From Thereva unica (Eukaryota > Arthropoda > Insecta > Diptera > Therevidae), in the NCBI GenBank assembly GCA_949987705.1, contig OX465283.1, positions 50,444,953 through 50,508,952 on the forward strand: a stretch of 64,000 nt of DNA, in the 5' to 3' direction. A program made the translations under genes and the position numbers. Below, in pieces: positions 45,034-56,200 of this stretch; position 1 is the stretch's first letter; each line of letters opens with the position of its first letter. Under the pieces are notes generated by a model that saw nothing but the letters and a program-made list of their open reading frames with translations, searched no databases and was not told where the DNA came from.

Positions 45034-45265
45034 TTGGAGCACTCTCAAGGGAGCTTTCTTGGAGTTTTCATAAATTTTATATAAAAAAAGAAAACGGGCA
45101 ATTATCTTCATGTCCATAAAATGCGACGATAGCATACTCAATAGCCCGGCTCTCATTCGATACGGAGGACAAGCAGCTTTTAGAAGTGGTTAGAATTTAG
45201 TTGGGGGACTGCTTTGGTAAAGCCACTCTCGGGCTTGGAAAGAAAAAGGCAATTGCAAAAGCATG

Positions 45266-46060
45266 GTATAGTTATTTTCAAACCTCGTGACATCCCGCGC
45301 ATCTTCCCCAGCTAAGCTCTTAAAAATGTTAAAAAGTTCAGACAAAAGCTTCACTTAACTCCTCCTATCAAATCACTTGCTGCCTTGTAATCAGTCGCGA
45401 CTGCGTATTGCTAAAGGGACGTGTATTTTTCTGGGACTTCAATGATTATTTAAAAAATTTACAAATTTTGACTGAAAAACACCCGTTTTTATATATTTTT
45501 TTTATTTTAAGGTTTTTATATTTTACGCATATGGCACAGAAATAATTTGTAGTAATTTCTACTAAAAAATACGATATTTGTGTTTTTATCACTTTAATTA
45601 CTAGATTTTTGACATTTTCCGCCAGTCGCAAGCGCGCTTCTGCCTGGGGAGGTTGTGTTGCTTGCGGCTGCGGAGAACTTTCAATTTATGAATGAAAATG
45701 CTCATATCTTTAAAAGAAATTTTTCCAGCAATTTTTTTAATTTATTTTAAATTTAGGGATGAGAAATATTTAGCATAATTATAGTAAAATTATGCTTATT
45801 ACGATGGATAAACTGCCTTTGTTGAGCAGGAGTTTTACATGTATTTAAAAGCTCTGCTCAATACATATAAAGATTACTTAACTTTATTCATCCGGCATGC
45901 GCACATCCCTTCCCAAATTATTTTGTTGAGTTTTTTCTGCGTTTGTTGCCTTTTTAAGTTAAAAGAGGGGAAATGATAGAACAAATTTTATGAAATTGGG
46001 CAACGAGGTGCGCAGAACCCTTCAAATTATTTGTGTCACGGAGTTTGAAAACTTCTATAC
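45266..46060 (-). mobile_element. 795-bp TIR element, family A, copy 2 (inverted)
   Basis: Runs from GTATAGTTATTTTCAAACCTC to GTTTGAAAACTTCTATAC, opposite in direction to copy 1. The 61-codon minus frame at 45446-45631 differs from the plus-strand equivalent in copy 1 at only a few positions. The two copies are separated by 232 bp. Confidence 0.75.
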
Positions 46061-46067
46061 AATAATA

Positions 46068-46221
46068 CAAGGTAGGCTCGTAAGGAAAAGCTCTGTTTCC
46101 ATCTTGAAAAGCTTCTACCATTTTTATATGAGAAAAGATCTGAGTGACGTCACGAGAGAGCTTTTTTCCTTTGTGAACTAAGATCTGAGTGACGTCACGG
46201 GGCCTTTATAAGCTTACCTTG
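46068..46221. mobile_element. 154-bp MITE, TA duplication
   Basis: CAAGGTAGGCTCGTAAGG at the left and the inverted GGCCTTTATAAGCTTACCTTG at the right form an imperfect TIR, flanked by TA (46066-46067, 46222-46223). An AAGATCTGAGTGACGTCACG phrase occurs twice inside (about 46134 and 46181). It could be a mariner-type MITE. It sits beside copy 2 of family A within the composite element. Confidence 0.55.
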
Positions 46222-46454
46222 TAATTATTGTACCATGTTGCAAAAGATAAAAAAAATAAAAGCTTTTCGATACCGGATCACATAACCACAGGCGCCCATA
46301 AATATTTCTTTTTTAAAAAGCTTTTTTATAATGCTCCCTCGCAATGACATGCAATGTTAAAAAGAATATAGAACGGGTATGGCAACGGGAGCACTCTCTG
46401 CTCCTTTTGGAGCGCTCCAAGATGGCTCTTGGAGCATTCCTTTTTCCCACTGGG

Positions 46455-47205
46455 GTGTAGCTGCAAACACATATCGATTGCCAGATACCATCACCTGTTA
46501 AACTCGAATATCTCAAATCTACATACACTCACTGCCCTAAACTAACATTATATTGCACAAGGGCCCCTATCCAAGGGAATTTCCATCTATTTCCTTGAAT
46601 TCATGAAGCTACTGAAAGGGCTCCAGTGTGGGTCAAAGGGTTTGGTCACTTCACGGTCACGTAGAGGAATGATTGAGATATCGCCGAAAAGGTCTCACTG
46701 GAAAAGGTCCTGACAAAAGTTCAAAGGATTTATTGTATAAAGCCTTGGAAGCACATGTCGCAAAATATTTGTGTGATGTAAAATGTAGCCAATAAAGGAT
46801 ATCAAAAGGATATGTTTGACGAGAACCACAGCTTTTATTTGAATTATTAAGGTAGATTTTTTTACGGATGAATAGCATTTTTCCTGCCACTTAATTCTGA
46901 GAAAACTATATATAAAATTCGATCTATGTATGTATGTTCCCTAATAACCCCTAAACCATTGAACAATTTGCCACAAAAATTTAAACACATATTACTTACA
47001 TCAAGAGGGTGGATTTAAAAATCACTCCTAGGGGGCGCTGCTATAGAGAGCTTTGTTAAAAATTCGATACAAAGGTTTTTGGGTAGGAGAAAGCGATTGG
47101 TGACGTCCATTACTTTCACAAACCACCTCTAGGGGCGCTATGTGTAAATCTTTGCTGAAAATTTTGATACCATCCATCCATAATAGCGGGTCAAATTGTA
47201 CTTAG
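46455..47205. other. Stretch without recognised gene
   Basis: No gene recognised. The part 46930-47170 has repeated GGGGGCGCT-type and AAATTTTGATACC-type phrases (for example near 47035 and 47130) that look like a diverged repeat with two similar halves. The minus frame at 46657-46890 has no recognisable motif. Confidence 0.35.
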
Positions 47206-47287
47206 GTTGAAGTGACATTTGTTTTGATTGTTTAGCATCCGTGAGGTCCGCTTTCGGTATTAGTTTGTGTTCGGTATTTTTGCTTGC

Positions 47288-50200
47288 TTTGGGGGGGCGA
47301 ACGGCTAACAAAGATCTCGGAAAGTGGTGACACCCGATTTGTCACTTCTATTAAAATCCGAAGAGATCCACTGCAATCAAACACCAAGCAGACCTGTTAG
47401 CAAGTCCTAATCCCACCTCCCCGCGGTGCCCCCTGGGGTACTTCTTCGGAAGGAGCTAACGGGAGAGGGGCGAATGGCGAGCTCTCTGCGCCACAAAACA
47501 GAGCTTTTAAGTCGGTTGGGCTGAGGGTTAGCAACCCGCTCCCATAAAAAAACACTATTGCTACGAATCGGCAAACAGTGCCTCGGAACCGGATGGACAA
47601 CACGACGACGACCTTTGCTTTTCGAACAAGGACACGAATCGGATCATGGAATGTGAGAACCATGCTTGCTGAGGGACGGCTGGATGAAGTCCTCAACGAG
47701 ATGAATCGATATAAAATCAAGATCATGGGACTGAGCGAGACCAGATGGCCCGATGCGGGGGAACATATCTGCCCAAATGGCGAGTCCTTCTTATATTCTG
47801 GGAGAAATGAAACTGAAAGCCGTAGGAGTGGTGTTGGCGTAATACTCACCAAAGAAGCCAGGGCTAGCCTCATTAGCTGGTCACCAGTTTCTGAGAGGAT
47901 TATTACCGTGCGCCTACGTACCAGGCTAAGAAGTACTACGGTAGTTCAATGCTATGCTCCAACCGAAGACGCAGAAGATGACATCAAAGACGAGTTCTAC
48001 ATGCGACTGAATGAGGTTTTTCGCTCTATTCCAAGGGGAGACATCATTGTATTAATGGGTGACTTAAATGCACAAATCGGTCACGACAACACCGGTCTTG
48101 AACAAACAATTGGAAAACAAGGCCTAAGCCAAGTTACCAATAACAATGGTGAGCTTTTCGTTGACTTTTGTTCTTCCCATCAACTTATGGTAGGTGGAAC
48201 TTACTTTTGTCACAAGAAGATACATAAAGAGACCTGGGTATCGCCCGATGGTAGAACGAGAAATCAGATAGATCATGTGGCCGTCAGCCGCAGATGGAGA
48301 ACCATTCTGGAAGATGTCAGGAGCTTCAGGGGAGCGGACACTGGAAGCGACCACCATTTGGTAGTAGCAACTATTCGCCTTAGAATCGCTGCAATCAGAA
48401 ACTTTCAACGTGAATCTATAAACCGTAGACGGTTTAACGTTGACCTCTTGCGGGAGAGCGCTAAAAAGCGAGAATTTGCTGGAAACCTGCAGCAAATATT
48501 AAACCAGCAAACCGTTTCTGACGACACAAATATTGAAGACCTGTGGAGTACAACAAAGGGCGCTATATTGACGGCTGCGGAAACGAGCATCGGTTATGTC
48601 CAGAGAAACATGCAACACTGGATCTCGGACAGCACCTGGCAAAAAATAGAACGCAGGAGGGCCCTCAAAAATAACATAAACTCTACAAGCGACCCGGATA
48701 GACGTCACCAACTTGAACGGGAGTACTCTCAATTACACCGAGAGGTAAAGAGAAGTGTCCGGCATGATAAAAGGCAGCAGATAAACGAGCTCGCAGAAAA
48801 AGCGGAAAACGCGGCAAACACAGGCAACAGTAAAGTGCTGTACCAAATTACTAAACAGCTCTCGGGAAAGCACTCTACTAAAAAGCATGCCGTTAAGAGT
48901 GCGGATGGAAGGCTGCTGTGCAGCGACGAGGAGCAGCTCCAAAGATGGAGAGATTATTTCTTCGCCGCCCTGAATGGCTCACTCACACAGGAACCTCAGG
49001 AAAACAGCAACAATGCACAGCCGATAAGAATCAACACCCGGGCCCCATCCAAGACGGAAATAGTAACCGCAATTCATGCGATGGCCAATGGTAAAGCAGC
49101 TGGAAAAGATGGCATCCCGCCAGAATTGTTGAAAGCCGACTCAAGCCTCATAGCAGATGCGCTTCAGCCAATCCTCGAATTAGCATGGAACACCTGTACC
49201 TTTCCGGGGGATTGGACGGAAGGTATCATAGTCAAAATACCCAAAAAGGGGGATCTAACAATATGCGACAACTGGAGAGGCATCTGTCTATTATCTACTG
49301 TGGGTAAAATCTTGTCCCACACTATACTATCAAGAATAAGAGAGGCAGTAGATCAAACGCTTAGAAGGCAGCAGGCCGGATTCAGGAAGGGCCGTTCATG
49401 TATAGATCACATCAACACCTTAAGAATAATAGTGGAGCAGTCTACTGAATTCCGATCCCCCCTTTACCTTGCTTTCGTAGATTATGAGAAAGCGTTCGAC
49501 TCGGTTAATAGGAGCTTTATATGGCAGGCATTACGGCGACGTGGACTGCCGGATAAGATAATAGAATTGATAAAAGCCCTATACAACAATTCCAAATGCA
49601 GAGTTCTCCATAACGGAAAATTATCCGACAGCTTTGAGGTGAGTTCAGGAGTACGACAAGGATGCTTACTATCCCCATTACTATTTCTTATAGTAATAAA
49701 TGACATTCTTGTTGGCGCTCTAGATAGTAGAACAGGCGGCATACAGTGGGGTTTGCTAGATCGCCTTAAGGACCTCGACTACGCAGATGATATCTGTTTG
49801 CTGGCCCACAGACATCAGGAGCTAAAAAACATGTTAAACAATTTGGCAACAGAAAGTAGTCTAGCAGGCTTAAGGCTGAATCCGAATAAAACCAAAGAAA
49901 TGCGGATAAATGCAAACACACTTGAACGAACTGCGCTGAATAACCGTGACGTGGAACTGGTAGATAAATTCTGCTACCTCGGTAGTATAATTACCGAAAA
50001 TGGTGGTGCAGAAGAAGACGTCAGTTCCAGAATAAATAAAGCACGAAGCGCATATGCATGCTTGTTCCGCATATGGAGATCAACGGAGATCTCAACCAAC
50101 ACCAAATTGCGGCTGTTCAACTCCAACGTTAAGGCAGTTCTTTTATACGGTTGCGAAACATGGAAAGTCACCCAATTCATCACAGGGCGCCTACAAGTCT

Positions 50201-50580
50201 TCATAAACAGATGCCTACGTCGTATCCTAAAAATCCGCTGGCAAGATAGAATTTCAAATGAAGAGCTATGGCGACGTGCCGGCCAAGAAAGGATAGACGA
50301 CCAAATCAGGCGAAGGAAATGGAATTGGGTTGGCCACACCTTGCGACGCGATAACGAAAATCTAGCCAAACAGGCCCTTGACTGGAACCCGCAAGGATCC
50401 CGTCGTGTTGGAAGACCTAGAACAACGTGGAGGAGAACCCTACTAGCAGAGGCCGCAACTACTGGGAGATCCTGGTCAGAGCTAAGAGCTGTCGCGCAAA
50501 ACAGAGTCCGCTGGAGGGCAACTGTTTCCGACCTATGTCCCACGAGGGATTAAGGGGCACATAGATAGATAGATAGATAG
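47288..50580 (+). mobile_element. RTE-like LINE, apparently full-length, ATAG tail
   Basis: The element is flanked by a perfect 12-bp target duplication ATTTTTGCTTGC (47276-47287, 50581-50592) and ends in an ATAG repeat tail (about 50560-50580). It has a leader of about 300 bp, one ORF and a very short 3' UTR. A single EEP-RT ORF, a short 3' UTR and a simple-repeat tail are RTE features. The ORF is open throughout, so it may be a recent insertion. Confidence 0.92.
47593..50553 (+). CDS. RTE-like endonuclease-reverse transcriptase, intact ORF, 986 codons
   Basis: The upstream TAA at 47545 leaves ATG 47593 as first Met; the frame before it has only a GTG. The endonuclease shows RIGSWNVRTM, then GLSETRWPDAG, MGDLNAQIG and GSDHHLVVA. 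The RT has NGKAAGKDGIPPELLK, IVKIPKKGDLTICDNWRGI, DYEKAFDSVNR, SGVRQGCLLSPLLF and the catalytic YADDICLLA (about residue 730). The C-terminal part has TNTKLRLFNSNVKAVLLYGCETWK and WNWVGHTLRRD. All catalytic residues look intact. It provides nicking and reverse transcription for its own copying. The clade is judged from motif style and the simple tail. Confidence 0.95.
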   Translation: MDNTTTTFAFRTRTRIGSWNVRTMLAEGRLDEVLNEMNRYKIKIMGLSETRWPDAGEHICPNGESFLYSGRNETESRRSGVGVILTKEARASLISWSPVSERIITVRLRTRLRSTTVVQCYAPTEDAEDDIKDEFYMRLNEVFRSIPRGDIIVLMGDLNAQIGHDNTGLEQTIGKQGLSQVTNNNGELFVDFCSSHQLMVGGTYFCHKKIHKETWVSPDGRTRNQIDHVAVSRRWRTILEDVRSFRGADTGSDHHLVVATIRLRIAAIRNFQRESINRRRFNVDLLRESAKKREFAGNLQQILNQQTVSDDTNIEDLWSTTKGAILTAAETSIGYVQRNMQHWISDSTWQKIERRRALKNNINSTSDPDRRHQLEREYSQLHREVKRSVRHDKRQQINELAEKAENAANTGNSKVLYQITKQLSGKHSTKKHAVKSADGRLLCSDEEQLQRWRDYFFAALNGSLTQEPQENSNNAQPIRINTRAPSKTEIVTAIHAMANGKAAGKDGIPPELLKADSSLIADALQPILELAWNTCTFPGDWTEGIIVKIPKKGDLTICDNWRGICLLSTVGKILSHTILSRIREAVDQTLRRQQAGFRKGRSCIDHINTLRIIVEQSTEFRSPLYLAFVDYEKAFDSVNRSFIWQALRRRGLPDKIIELIKALYNNSKCRVLHNGKLSDSFEVSSGVRQGCLLSPLLFLIVINDILVGALDSRTGGIQWGLLDRLKDLDYADDICLLAHRHQELKNMLNNLATESSLAGLRLNPNKTKEMRINANTLERTALNNRDVELVDKFCYLGSIITENGGAEEDVSSRINKARSAYACLFRIWRSTEISTNTKLRLFNSNVKAVLLYGCETWKVTQFITGRLQVFINRCLRRILKIRWQDRISNEELWRRAGQERIDDQIRRRKWNWVGHTLRRDNENLAKQALDWNPQGSRRVGRPRTTWRRTLLAEAATTGRSWSELRAVAQNRVRWRATVSDLCPTRD

Positions 50581-51192
50581 ATTTTTGCTTGCACAGGAAT
50601 AAAAAAATTATTTCGTTTCGAGTTTTTACATATCTATAAATGAGGATTTCACCAAAAAATTGAGTTTTGATTTCAGTTCAACTCTATTTTAACCTAAAGT
50701 AAATTCAACTCGACATAATATACGGTGGTCGAAATTTCAACTCAACCTCGACTCAACTTTTCAACATAGTCATAAATGAGGTAAATATGGTCTAGAAACG
50801 GGGTGGCCAACCGGATGGCTACTCAAATAATGGCGTATTGTGAGCGTCTCAAACTTATAAATATAAATATGGCAATCTAGCTTTTGTAAACGCCACAGCC
50901 TTCAATCACCTGTTTTTGCGAAAACTGGCTCTACAAGCACATTTTGTTCTTTCTGCTGTTAAGCTTTTGAAAGGATTTTTAACTAATCGCTCTCAAAATG
51001 TTAAATTAGGTGGCTAATGTTCCTCAAGGGCCCTACTCCACGCTGGAGCCCCCAAAGGCTCCAGTCTTGGGCCACTGTTATTAAGTATTTTTACTATCGA
51101 TATTGTATGCAGACGATGTGCAGCTTTATTTTGCTGCGGGAAGAGATGAAATACATAAGTGTGTGAAGAAGCTTGCTGTTGACTTTCGTCAT

Positions 51193-52397
51193 GTATAGTT
51201 GTTTTCAAACGTCGTGACATCCCGCTTCATTTAACTCCTCCTATCAAATCACTTGCTGCCATGTAATCAGTCGCGACTGCGTATTGCTAAAGGGAGGTGT
51301 ATTTTTCTGGGACTTCAATTAAATAATCATCATCAATTACAAATTATGACTGAAAAACACCCGTTTTTATATATTTTTTTTATTTTTAGGTTTTTATATT
51401 TTACACATACTATGCTACAGAAATAATTTGTAGTAATTTCTACTAAAAAATACGAAATTTGTGTTTTTATCACTTTGATTACTAGATTGTTGACATTTTC
51501 CGCCAGTCGCAAGCAAGCGCGCTTTTGCCTGGGGAAGTTGTGCTGCTTGCGTCTGCGGAGAACTCTCAATTTATGAATGAAAATGCTCATATATTTAAAA
51601 GAAATTTTTCCAGCAATTCTTTTAATTTATTTTAAATTTAGGGATGAGAAATATTTAGCATAATTATAGTAAAATTATGCTTATTACGATGGATAAACTG
51701 ACTTGGTTGAGCAGGAGTTTTACATGTGTTTAAAAGCTCTGCTCAACACATATGTATAAGGCCCGGTATGCTAGGCTCAAGTAATTACTTGACATATCTT
51801 AAACCTATGTAAAAAAAATTGTCAAGAAATGGCTCAGAAATATTTTCTGCTGCGATTTCTTCACCCGGTATGCTAGGTTCAAGAAATCACACCAGAAAAA
51901 TCGTGTTTTTTAATGACGCGCAGATGTCGCTATTGATAAAATTTTAGTTTTTCTTCCAGAAAAAGTGTCGAGGCACTTATTTCTTTAAGTAATTTTGACG
52001 TTTCATGGGTTTTTTTTAATTGAAAGTAGAAGTTGAAGGAAGCCTTGCATTTTAAGTAATCGTTGAACCCTTTACAAAACAACTGTACTGTCAGCAATGA
52101 CAATTAGACAAATGCCAAAATTTCTTACCGACTGTCACTTTTTCTTAAGGGAATAAATGCAGAAGTTTTCTTGAGCAAATTCCTTGAGCCTAGCATACCG
52201 GGCTTAAAGATTGATTAACTTTATTCATTCGGCATGCGCGCATCCCTTCCCAAATTATTTTGTTGAGTTTTTTCTGCGTTTGTTGCCGTTTTAACTAAAA
52301 AGCGGGGAAATGATAGAACAATATTTATAAAATTTGGCAATGTGGTGCGCAGAACTGTTTAAATTTTTTGTGTCACGGCGTTTGAAAAAATCTATAC
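51193..52397 (-). mobile_element. TIR element, family A, copy 3 (contains another insertion)
   Basis: Starts GTATAGTTGTTTTCAAACGTC and ends CGTTTGAAAAAATCTATAC, matching copies 1 and 2 (44239-46060) in minus orientation. Without the insert at 51760-52204 it is about 757 bp. It sits inside a decayed CR1-like LINE. An obvious target duplication was not seen. Confidence 0.75.
51760..52204. mobile_element. 445-bp MITE, TAA duplication, inside family A copy 3
   Basis: Ends GGCCCGGTATGCTAGGCTCAAG and its complement (one mismatch at the first base) are flanked by TAA (51757-51759, 52205-52207). Compared with copy 2 (CATATAAAGATT) the empty site is restored by removing it. An internal copy of the terminal word (CCGGTATGCTAGGTTCAAG, near 51873) is present. 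A PIF/Harbinger-like MITE is likely. Confidence 0.85.
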
Positions 52398-53227
52398 CCG
52401 TGGTCGACATTGAATTTGCTGGAGCTAAATCCTTCGAAATCCTAGTGTATTTTTATATCTCTCACTTTTCTCCTGTTCGTCCTAAAATTTCGGCTATCGC
52501 GTTAAAGTTGGTTTCTTTTGTTTGTGTTAATAAAGCATTAAATCTTGGGGGTGGCTTACTAAACAGCAGCGTGACCTGCTGCGATCACATTAGTTTCATG
52601 GTTAGTAAAACATACGGACTCCTCTCTTAACTTCGTTATCATCGCGGCCTGTTGACTGTGCGTATGCATTTGCTTGAAGCCTTATTACTACCTCTCTTTA
52701 TGCGCCCATAAACTTGAAGTAGTGTTTAACTATTGTGTATGCCGTTTTGACCACATTTCACCTCCTCTTAGTCTTTAAAGGCTCGATTACATTGAGCGAG
52801 CTACTTTAGTGACTATCGTGATATCCTACAGGGGCGCAAACCAGTTTGTGCATCTTTCGCAATTTCTCAGAAATAAGAATTTAAGAATTCCGCGTTTTCG
52901 CGGGTTAATTGGCTATCGTTCTTTCTTTGTCTCGCAGCACAACTTTAAATTTGAATCGCCCGGCCTGCGATATGATTTGGGTCGGCCACGTCTGGTCCAG
53001 AAATTCGTTTGCAATAGAAAACGTCGACTGTGAAGCTATCTTTCCGACTCAGAATTTCCAAATTCACGTAACATCATAGAGTTTACGACCCAAACGACAT
53101 CACGGACTGGTAGTGATGATTCATAAGTTTTGCTTATCATATCACATGAAAGAGTCTCTTGCTAACTACAAGAGTTTTGAGAAGGTATGACATCCTGCTC
53201 TACTGAAAAAGTTATTGGTGTCGTTTT

Positions 53228-56200
53228 AGATAACCTGGCTCCAATCATCGGTTAATGATAAACTTGTGCATTTGCCTGGGTATAAAATCATTAGGCATGA
53301 TAGGGTGGATCGTAGGGGTGGCGGCGTTGCTATTTTTCTGAGTGACATCTTCGATTTCCGTATAATCAAAAAGAGTAATCAAAATATTGAGTATTTATTT
53401 ATTGAGTTACGCAATAAACGTGATAAATTACTTTTGGGTTGCATTTACAAGCCGCCAGATGTGATATTTGAGGATGAGTTCTTCAATTCGCTAGAAGATG
53501 TTTTACTGTGTGCTCAAGATGTCATTTTGACTAGCGATTTTAATATTGACATGTCTAGGTGTACTCGCCTTAGTGTACATTTCCAGAACAATTTTCGCTC
53601 TCTTGGGATGGAAGTAATTAATAGGGAGTCACCCACTCACTTTAATAGCACTACCTCAACCCTCTTGGATTTATTTTTCACGAATGTGTCTGAGAAGGTA
53701 TTGTTCGTTAATCAGATATCTATTCCTGGAATAAGCGACCACGATCTTATTTACCTCACTTTCAGCTTTGGTATTCCCATTGATAAAGGCAGTAAAGAAT
53801 TTACATATAGGGATTATAATAATGTAGATACCGACTCATTATTACTAGATATGTCAGTGGTTAATTGGAGTCCAGTACATAATATTTCTAAAATTGATGA
53901 TAAGGTGAAAACTGTCGCGGATATTATACGCAGCTGTTATGATCGTCATATCCCACTTAAAACCATTCATATAAAAAAACAAAGATGTAGCTGGTGGTCC
54001 AATGAGATTAAGACATTGATTAAACGAAGGGATTATTTGTACAGGCTATGGAAGAAATGCAAATTTGTCAGCTTAGAGCTTAGCTACAAAAAACTGCGCA
54101 ATAGAGTCAATGCAGTAATTAAAAAAGCAAAGCAAGAATACTTCAGCAAGCTTCTTGATGCATCTCTACCCCCTAAAAAGCTATGGAGTAATGTTCGTAA
54201 CCTAGGAATCGTTAATAGTGTTTCTGCTCCCTCTAAATTTGACGCGAATGTACTGAATACCTATTTTTCTTCTGTATTTATGCCCAAACGGGCTACTTTT
54301 GATATCAGCGAGGTATTTAATGAAGTACGGCCTAATACTTTTTCTTTTAGGAATATTGAAGGGGATGAAGTAATGAGAGCAATTTACTCCATCTCATCTA
54401 ATGCTGTTGGTCTAGATAACGTCGAAAATCGTTTTCTTAAACTTATTGCCCCTTCGTGCGTTGCTGTTTTCAGCCACGTTCTCAATTCGTGCATTATGCG
54501 CTCGTATTTTCCTCGTGATTGGAAAATATCCAAAATTATACCGATTCCTAAAGTGAAAGCGCCCTCTAAAGTCGAAGACTTTAGACCGATTAGCATTTTA
54601 TCGTGCTTTTCTAAAGTACTTGAAAAGCTGATGTGTGAACAAATGCTATCGTACATAAGTGCAGGGAATCTTCTATCTCCAGTACAATCTGGCTTTCGTC
54701 CAAACCACAGCTGTACAACTGCATTAGTAAAAGTAATTGATGACATTCGAATAGCGCTTGATACTAATATTATCACAATTCTGACGCTTTTGGACTTTTC
54801 CAAGGCTTTTGACACAGTGAACCATGAATTGCTATGCAGGAAACTTTTTGATTACTTTGGGTTTCATCGTACTGCAGTTAGGTTTCTTTTTAGTTACCTC
54901 ACTGATCGTCAGCAAACTGTGCAAACAAATGGCAACTCGTCAGAACTAGTCAATGTCACTAGCGGTGTGCCTCAGGGTTCTATTCTTGGACCACTATTAT
55001 TTTCGTTATTTATAAATGATATTGTAACTCACGTTCACTCTGTTAACATTCATATGTATGCTGATGATGTGCAACTTTATTGCTCAAGCCCCAGCCATAC
55101 GATTGATGATTGTGTTGCCAAAATCAATGGTGACTTGGATAGGTTGGACAAATGGGCGAAAGTGAATAAGCTTAAACTAAATCCCGACAAATCAAAAAGT
55201 ATTGTCATTTATAAAAGAGTGTTAAATGTGGCGATTTTTCCAAAGATTCACATCAATGGTGTAACGGTTCCATATGTTGATAGAGTTAGGTATCTTGGTG
55301 TAATTCTAAATCAAACTCTGTCGTGGAATGATTACATCTTTGATATAGCTTCCAAAATTTACTGTGGCTTACGAACTCTGCGGCATTCTTCGTCTTATGT
55401 TCCGCTGCTGACAAAACAAAAAGTAGCTAAATCATTACTTATGCCTCTTATTCAATATGGTATACCGGTATTTGGCCGTTTGGATTATGCCTCTATGCGT
55501 ATCTTATCAAATGCATTTAACTCTATTGTCCGTTATGTTTACGGACTGAGGAAGTTCGATCACATTTCTTCATTTACTTGGAAATTTTTAGGGTTTTCGC
55601 TATTGTCCTATCTCGATTATAATATGTTAATTTTTATGCACCGAATTATTTTTTCTGATTACCCTACTTCTCTCAAAACTAAAATTGCGTTCTCGACTTC
55701 CAATAGGACTCAATTTAAATATTCCTAGACATAATTTGCAAGTTAGTTCACGATTGTATTTCATCCATGGTGTTACGTTATGGAATGCACTACCAACTTA
55801 ACGTCTTAAAGAGAGAAGGTCGCATCGGTAGATTTAAGTCTCAACTGTTCTCTTATATCATGGCTAGGGAAGCCTTGTAAACTAAACTAAATTTCAAACT
55901 AAATTTTAGCATAATTCCCGTGAGCAGTATCAATTATTAATCTTATATAAAATTGGTATATTTCTTTTGTTTTTTATCTTTGTTTTATTTTTACTTGTAT
56001 TTTGCCTTTAATGTTTTCTTTGCTTCTTGTTTTCTTCCTATTTTTTTATCTTATTTCTTTGTTAATGCTTTAATTTATAGTTAAGGAATAGTTTTTTGTC
56101 TTTTTTATATACATATTTTATTTTTATATTACTTATTGGTTTTTTTTCCTAATAGTTGTCAGTATGCGTACACTAAAGAAATTGCTCTTCTTTTGTACAC

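Larger units (their letters stand above)
44212..46454. mobile_element. Composite TIR element with two inverted inner copies
   Basis: Outer ends CCCAGTGGGAAAAA (44212) and its complement (to 46454) bound a structure of 2.2 kb. Inside, two copies (44239-45033 and 45266-46060, each 795 bp) of one TIR element lie in opposite orientation. The right part (about 46390-46440) has GGAGCACTCTC and CTTGGAGCATTCC words that also appear next to the inner copy (about 45034-45060). A clean target duplication for the outer ends was not found. Confidence 0.6.
47206..50775. repeat. MITE copy split by the RTE-like LINE (parts 47206-47287 and 50581-50775)
   Basis: 47206-47287 matches 2555-2635 (TTGAAGTGACATTTGTTTTG and TTCGGTATTTT), and 50581-50775 matches 2636-2838, including TTTCAGTTCAACTCTATTT and the end CATAGTCATAAATGAGGTA. 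The two parts together are the right-hand portion of the 434-bp TA-flanked MITE at 2403-2836; the left part is missing. The LINE lies between them. Confidence 0.8.
50885..53085 (+). pseudogene. Decayed CR1-like LINE, interrupted by a family-A element
   Basis: Before the insert the plus strand encodes AFNHLFLRKLAL, SLGPLLLSIFTIDI and YADDVQLYFAAGRDEIHKCVKKLAV in broken frames. After it (from 52398) WSTLNLLELNPSKS, then SSVTCCDHISFMVSKTYGLL and DYRDILQGRKPVCASF follow. The order matches the LINE at 53228-56250. The 5' end is truncated and there are multiple stops. Confidence 0.75.
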
